Source: Bacillota bacterium (GTDB lineage Bacteria > Bacillota > Clostridia > Peptostreptococcales > Natronincolaceae). Taken from it: a DNA stretch of 64,000 bases. Below the pieces are notes generated by a model, which saw nothing but the letters and a program-made list of their open reading frames with translations, made no database searches and had not been told where the DNA came from. The DNA lies in contig JAEWHG010000077.1 in assembly GCA_023387935.1 (NCBI GenBank), positions 1 to 64,000 on the forward strand. Direction: 5' to 3'. The translations under genes and the position numbers were made by a program. Positions 60,141 to 64,000 of the stretch are shown piece after piece. Every line of letters begins with the position of its first letter. Within the stretch, counting starts at the first letter, position 1.

Positions 60141-61016
60141 ATGACGGAAGAAAATAAAAGAGATCTAATAAATCAAATACAAAGAGAATTTCCCAAGTTA
60201 AGTAAAGGTCAAAAATTAATTGCTCAATATATTATTGATAATTATGATAAAGCTGCTTTTATGACAGCATCTAAGCTCGCTAATAAAGTAGGTGTAAGCG
60301 AATCGACAGTTGTTAGATTTGCAAATGCTTTAGGTTTTGAAGGCTACCCGCAGCTTCAGAAGGGCTTAGAGGAAATTATAAAAACAAAGCTCACAACTGT
60401 TCAACGTGTAGAAATGGCAAGTGAATATTCAGATGAAGGTGCAATACTTAAAAAAGTATTAAAGGCTGATATAGATAATATTAGAAATACATTAGAGAAA
60501 ATAGAGTATGATGTATTTCAGCAAATAGTAGACAAAACGTGTAATTCTAAAACTATATACATAGTTGCATTAAGAAGCTCGACTGCATTAGCCGATTATC
60601 TGGGTTTTTATTTAAATTTAATTTTAGATAATGTTAAAATAGTTAGTCGAGGAATTAGTAATACGTTTGAACAAATGCTTAGAATTTCTGAAGACGATTT
60701 AGTTATAGGCATAGGGTTCCCTAGATATTCCGTTCAAACTCTAGATGCACTAAAATACGCAAAGGAGCAGGGCGCAACTGTTGTGGCTATTACAGATAGT
60801 CTATTGTCTCCCTTAGCTAGTATAGCGGACTATCCTTTAATAGCAAAAAGTAACATGGCATCCTTTGTTGATTCCTTAGTAGCACCACTAAGTTTAATAA
60901 ACGCACTAATTGTTGCTGTTGGAATGCGTGAAAAGGATGAAATTACTACATACTTTAATAAACTAGAAAATATTTGGGAAAAGTATAACGTTTACGAAAG
61001 AAAAGATCAAAGTTAA
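60141..61016 (+). CDS. MurR/RpiR family transcriptional regulator
   Basis: 291 residues. N-terminal RpiR helix-turn-helix (LSKGQKLIAQYIIDNYDKAAFMTASKLANKVGVSESTVVRFANALG) and C-terminal SIS sugar-phosphate domain (IYIVALRSSTALADYLGFYLNL, IGIGFPRYSVQTLDALKYAKEQGATVVAITD). Such regulators usually sense phosphosugars. It is co-directional with kor and may share its transcript, ended by the terminator at 61031. Confidence 0.92.
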   Translation: MTEENKRDLINQIQREFPKLSKGQKLIAQYIIDNYDKAAFMTASKLANKVGVSESTVVRFANALGFEGYPQLQKGLEEIIKTKLTTVQRVEMASEYSDEGAILKKVLKADIDNIRNTLEKIEYDVFQQIVDKTCNSKTIYIVALRSSTALADYLGFYLNLILDNVKIVSRGISNTFEQMLRISEDDLVIGIGFPRYSVQTLDALKYAKEQGATVVAITDSLLSPLASIADYPLIAKSNMASFVDSLVAPLSLINALIVAVGMREKDEITTYFNKLENIWEKYNVYERKDQS

Positions 61017-61030
61017 TTTAATAGATATTA

Positions 61031-61066
61031 GTAAATAAAGCGATCTATGAGGTCGCTTTATTTATG
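61031..61066 (+). terminator. Terminator after the RpiR gene
   Basis: AAATAAAGCGA (61033-61043) pairs with TCGCTTTATTT (61053-61063), 9-base loop. Confidence 0.8.
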
Positions 61067-61180
61067 TACTATAAGGGATTATATTCTGAAATCATGGTTA
61101 AAGTATGTATATATTTATATACTCTCAGTTTAAGTTGATGTATTTTTTGTTAAAATATTAAAAAGTTAAGAATTAAGGAG

Positions 61181-61810
61181 TTGATTGGAATAAAAAAACT
61201 ATATTTAGTTAGACATGGTCAGACTCTATGGAATTTAGAAGGAAGAACTCAAGGAAGCAAGGATTCTGAATTAACTTCTCTTGGCTTAAGGCAAGCAGAA
61301 ATGTTAGGGAATGGATTGCGTAAGACTCGATTTGATGCCATTTACTCCAGTCCGTTAAAGAGAGCGCTCTTAACAGCTGAAGTTATTTCTAAAATGCAGA
61401 ATATTGAATATACACTTGATGATCGGTTGGTTGAAATGAATTTTGGAGAATGGGAGGGCTTAACTACTTTAGAAATTGAAAAAAGTTATTCTGATAACTT
61501 TAGAATTTGGAGAGAAGAACCTCATAATGCAATAATTCCAAAAGGTGAGAGCATAGAAATTGCACAAAGAAGAATGATTGAATTTGTTAATGAATGTATT
61601 ATGGCATCCAGCGACGAAAATATATTGGTTGTTAGTCACAGTACAACCATAAGATTATTTTTACTTCATATACTTTCTATGGATTTAAGACATTATTATA
61701 AATTAAAGCAAGATAACTGTGCTATAAATTTAATCGAGTTTAGAAACCATGGTCCTGTGTTGAGAAAGTATAATGATACATGCCATATGGATATAATTAC
61801 AGAAGGGTGA
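61181..61810 (+). CDS. Histidine phosphatase (phosphoglycerate mutase-like)
   Basis: 209 residues as drawn from TTG 61181. Phosphatase signature LYLVRHGQTLWNLEGRTQGS with the catalytic His, SSPLKRALLTAEVI, EMNFGEWEGLT and VVSHSTTIRLFLLHI. The start is doubtful: TTAAGGAG ends at 61180, directly against this TTG. ATA at 61190 is 9 bases from the site and would be the best placed, ATT at 61184 too close; no ATG, GTG or other TTG exists in frame before the motif. A non-standard start is possible. Phosphate substrate unknown. Confidence 0.85.
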   Translation: MIGIKKLYLVRHGQTLWNLEGRTQGSKDSELTSLGLRQAEMLGNGLRKTRFDAIYSSPLKRALLTAEVISKMQNIEYTLDDRLVEMNFGEWEGLTTLEIEKSYSDNFRIWREEPHNAIIPKGESIEIAQRRMIEFVNECIMASSDENILVVSHSTTIRLFLLHILSMDLRHYYKLKQDNCAINLIEFRNHGPVLRKYNDTCHMDIITEG

Positions 61811-61815
61811 ATTTT

Positions 61816-63048
61816 ATGAAGAAAAAAGTAGTTGTAATTGGCGCTGGACCTTCTGGTATTATGGCAGCTATTTCAGCATCAAAACATAATAAAGAGGTAA
61901 TTTTACTGGATAAAAACAATGAAATCGGAAAAAAGTTAAGAATAACCGGCGGTGGAAGATGTAACATTACAAATAATTGTAGTACTAGAGAGATCATTGA
62001 AAAAACGTTACGTAATGGAAAATTTTTATATAATAGTTTAAATACTTTTAGTAATTTAGATTTGATTAAATTTATCGAAAATAATGGGTGCAAATTAAAG
62101 GTCGAAGAGAAAGGAAAAGTTTTTCCTATTAGCGATAAATCAGGAGATATTATTGATTTGTTTTTTAATCTATTACAAGAAAATAAAGTTGCTTTATGGA
62201 CCAGTTGTGAAGTGAAAGAAATTATAACAGATAACAGAAAAGTTATTGGAGTTAAGCTGAAAAATAATAAAACTCTAGAGTGTGACGGTGTAATTGTCGC
62301 AACTGGAGGAATGTCCTATCCTCACTTGGGTAGCACAGGAGATGGATATTACTTAGCAAAGGCTTTAAGTCATAATATTGCTGAAATTAAACCAAGTTTA
62401 GTGCCAATTATTATTAAAGATGCTTGGATCAAAGATTTGATGGGTATTTCATTAAGCAATGTTAAATTAACAACTAAAATTAATAATAAAAAAAGAATTA
62501 TTTCTGAAGGAGATTTGATATTCACGCATTATGGAATATCTGGTCCAGTTGTATTAGAGCATAGCGCATATTTAAATCAATATATTAACAACTCAGAGCA
62601 GTATGTAATACGAATAGATTTATTACCTAATTACAAACAAGAAGAATTACAACAAATTTTCCACCAAGAATATCAATCAAACGGAAGTAAGTTAGTTAGA
62701 AATATACTAGTAAAGTATCTTCCAAAAAATTTATGTATTAAATTGTTGACGATACTAGACATTGATAATGATTTAATGTTATCGGAACTATCCAAAAAAG
62801 ATAGGAACAAAATTATAACTTCAATAAAAGAATTTACTTTAACCATGGGTGGATTTAGATCTATAAAAGAAGCTATTATTACATCAGGAGGAATCCCAAT
62901 AAATGAAATTGATAGTAAAACTATGGAATCTAAACTAATAAAAGATTTATATTTTGCTGGTGAGGTAATTGATATCGATGCTCTTACAGGAGGATATAAT
63001 TTACAAATCGCATTTTCAACTGGCTACGTTGCTGGTATGAATGTATAA
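61816..63048 (+). CDS. HI0933/YtfP-type FAD-dependent oxidoreductase
   Basis: 410 residues from ATG 61816, 5-6 bases after AAGGGTGA. FAD site VVVIGAGPSGIMAAISASKHNKEVILLDKNNEIGKKLRITGGGRCNITNN, here split, with VATGGMSYPHLGSTGDGYYLAKALSHN and LYFAGEVIDIDALTGGYNLQIAFSTG at the end, the typical HI0933 pattern. Function of the family is not settled. Five bases after the phosphatase gene, so co-transcribed. Confidence 0.92.
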   Translation: MKKKVVVIGAGPSGIMAAISASKHNKEVILLDKNNEIGKKLRITGGGRCNITNNCSTREIIEKTLRNGKFLYNSLNTFSNLDLIKFIENNGCKLKVEEKGKVFPISDKSGDIIDLFFNLLQENKVALWTSCEVKEIITDNRKVIGVKLKNNKTLECDGVIVATGGMSYPHLGSTGDGYYLAKALSHNIAEIKPSLVPIIIKDAWIKDLMGISLSNVKLTTKINNKKRIISEGDLIFTHYGISGPVVLEHSAYLNQYINNSEQYVIRIDLLPNYKQEELQQIFHQEYQSNGSKLVRNILVKYLPKNLCIKLLTILDIDNDLMLSELSKKDRNKIITSIKEFTLTMGGFRSIKEAIITSGGIPINEIDSKTMESKLIKDLYFAGEVIDIDALTGGYNLQIAFSTGYVAGMNV

Positions 63049-63190
63049 CAGTTAAAAAATATAAGCTTTTATCTGCAATAATTATAATAATACTGTAGAT
63101 ATACTTGAGGAAAATTGCAAACTGATGTATAATTTCTTTAGATAAGTTAAGTGATATATATAAAATTGCGAAATGATTTTTTAAAAAAAT

Positions 63191-63210
63191 AACCACCATA
63201 ACTGGTGGTT
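63191..63210 (+). repeat. Hairpin in the cmk leader
   Basis: AACCACC (63191-63197) pairs with GGTGGTT (63204-63210), 6-base loop, 15 bases before the cmk ribosome site. Weak terminator or leader stem. Confidence 0.45.
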
Positions 63211-63234
63211 ACATTTATTCTGAGGAGGTATTGT

Positions 63235-63894
63235 ATGGCATTTATTCAAATAGCAATAGATGGACCTGCTGGAGCTGGTAAAAGTACAATTGCAAAGAAA
63301 ATAGCCCAGCGCCTTAACATAACTTACATAGATACAGGTGCAATGTATAGAGCCCTTACTTATAAAGTTTTAAGTACCAATATAGATATTAATAATGCAA
63401 ATGAAATAATCCAATTAGCAAAAAATAGTGATATTAAATTTTTACATGAGAATATTTATCTAGATAATAACATAGTAAATGAAGAAATCAGAAGTATTGA
63501 AGTGAGTAAAAACGTATCTCATATAGCTAAGATTAAAGAAGTAAGACATATTTTAGTTGACATACAAAGAAAGATTGCATTGAATCAAGATGTTATAATG
63601 GACGGTAGAGATATAGGCACTCATGTATTACCTGAGGCTACTTTGAAAATTTTCTTAACTGCTTCTGTTGAAGAAAGAGCTTCTAGAAGGTATCTAGAGC
63701 TTAAACGAAAGGGAATCGATGTAAATTTAGATGAATTAAAGAAAGATATTATTAATAGAGACAAAATAGATAGTGAGAGAGAAGCTGCACCTCTTGTGAA
63801 GGCAGAAGATGCTATTGTAATAGATACGACAGGTTCATCAATTGAAAAGGTTGTTGACAACATAATAGAACTTCTAAAGGGGGAAGTAGTATAG
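63235..63894 (+). CDS. cmk: Cytidylate kinase
   Basis: 219 residues from ATG 63235, 7 bases after GAGGAGGT. P-loop IDGPAGAGKSTIAKKIAQRL, IDTGAMYRALTYK, MDGRDIGTHVLPEATLKIFLTAS and RYLELKRKGIDVNLDELKKDI. Phosphorylates CMP and dCMP. As usual it is followed by plsC, whose start overlaps its stop. Confidence 0.97.
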   Translation: MAFIQIAIDGPAGAGKSTIAKKIAQRLNITYIDTGAMYRALTYKVLSTNIDINNANEIIQLAKNSDIKFLHENIYLDNNIVNEEIRSIEVSKNVSHIAKIKEVRHILVDIQRKIALNQDVIMDGRDIGTHVLPEATLKIFLTASVEERASRRYLELKRKGIDVNLDELKKDIINRDKIDSEREAAPLVKAEDAIVIDTTGSSIEKVVDNIIELLKGEVV

Positions 63895-64000
63895 TGCTAT
63901 TCTATAATACAGTAAAAAATTTAGTTAAATATTTTCTTAAGTTTATTTATAGAATTGAAATTACAGGACTAGATAATATTCCTATAGAAGGTAAGTCCAT
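63894..64000 (+). CDS. plsC: 1-acyl-glycerol-3-phosphate acyltransferase, N-terminal part
   Basis: The window ends 35 codons into this frame, which starts at GTG 63894 (TAGTG overlap with cmk) after AAGGGGGAAG. The residues seen, VKNLVKYFLKFIYRIEITG and LDNIP, match the N-terminus of PlsC enzymes that follow cmk in clostridia. The catalytic HxxxxD lies beyond the window. Confidence 0.75.
   Translation, partial: MLFYNTVKNLVKYFLKFIYRIEITGLDNIPIEGKS

Overview
The window is 64 kb of AT-rich, densely packed chromosomal DNA from an endospore-forming member of the Clostridia. The evidence is the set of low-GC sporulation genes (spoIIIA operon, spoIVB, spo0A, spoIIM, ytfJ), a ferredoxin-linked 2-oxoacid oxidoreductase, and gene order like that of Alkaliphilus-type anaerobes (the genus is only a guess). 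Almost every gene is on the + strand. The three minus-strand genes are recX, an XRE-cupin regulator and one unknown gene. I see no rRNA, tRNA, CRISPR array, prophage or insertion sequence.

Layout. (1) 1-10.2 kb: a type IV pilus locus with the end of pilC, a major pilin, prepilin peptidase, pilM, pilN, an unusual PilO with a sugar-binding-like domain and a LysM domain, an S-layer-homology protein with three novel internal repeats, an exported Ig-like protein, and four minor pilin or pseudopilin genes. One of these apparently starts at ATT. A ComFB gene follows. (2) 10.9-17.9 kb: efp, an acidic zinc-ribbon protein, the complete spoIIIAA-AH operon and an Asp23 gene. (3) 18.1-30.1 kb: nusB, a TsaD-like paralogue, xseA, xseB, ispA, a divergent PAP2 gene, dxs, tlyA, argR, recN, spoIVB and spo0A. 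(4) 30.0-31.1 kb: a decayed exonuclease tail and an orphan catalytic-core tyrosine recombinase beside a 30-bp palindrome. (5) 31.2-39.4 kb: recX (minus), a steA-steB-GT2-MraY-like envelope module, DUF3866, nudF, spoIIM and xerD. (6) 39.5-45.0 kb: a nucleoside catabolism operon (deoB, two purine nucleoside phosphorylases with different base-site residues, pdp) and dacF. (7) 45.1-56.2 kb: scpA, scpB, an inverted XRE-cupin regulator, ytfI/ytfJ, a MazG-like gene, a second DD-carboxypeptidase, a two-gene flavoprotein unit, rluB, a GNAT gene, mnmM and a carboxyltransferase. (8) 56.3-64 kb: an unknown minus-strand gene, the korDABC operon, an RpiR regulator, a histidine phosphatase, a HI0933-type flavoprotein, cmk and the start of plsC.

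How it works together. The pilus locus looks adapted to a Gram-positive wall: the alignment protein itself carries wall-binding modules and the operon also encodes an S-layer-anchored protein. The middle of the window joins housekeeping DNA/RNA/isoprenoid genes to forespore and mother-cell sporulation genes. Its order (tlyA, recN, steA, steB, nudF, xerD, scpA, scpB, rluB, cmk) recalls that of Mycobacterium, which suggests an ancient conserved block with sporulation genes interleaved.

Most notable non-coding signals: a hairpin present twice (before nudF and before the mazG-like gene) whose outer stem shows compensatory changes; a 58-bp perfect palindrome after scpB; probable operators in front of deoB and the XRE-cupin gene; and a probable sigma-H promoter before spo0A.
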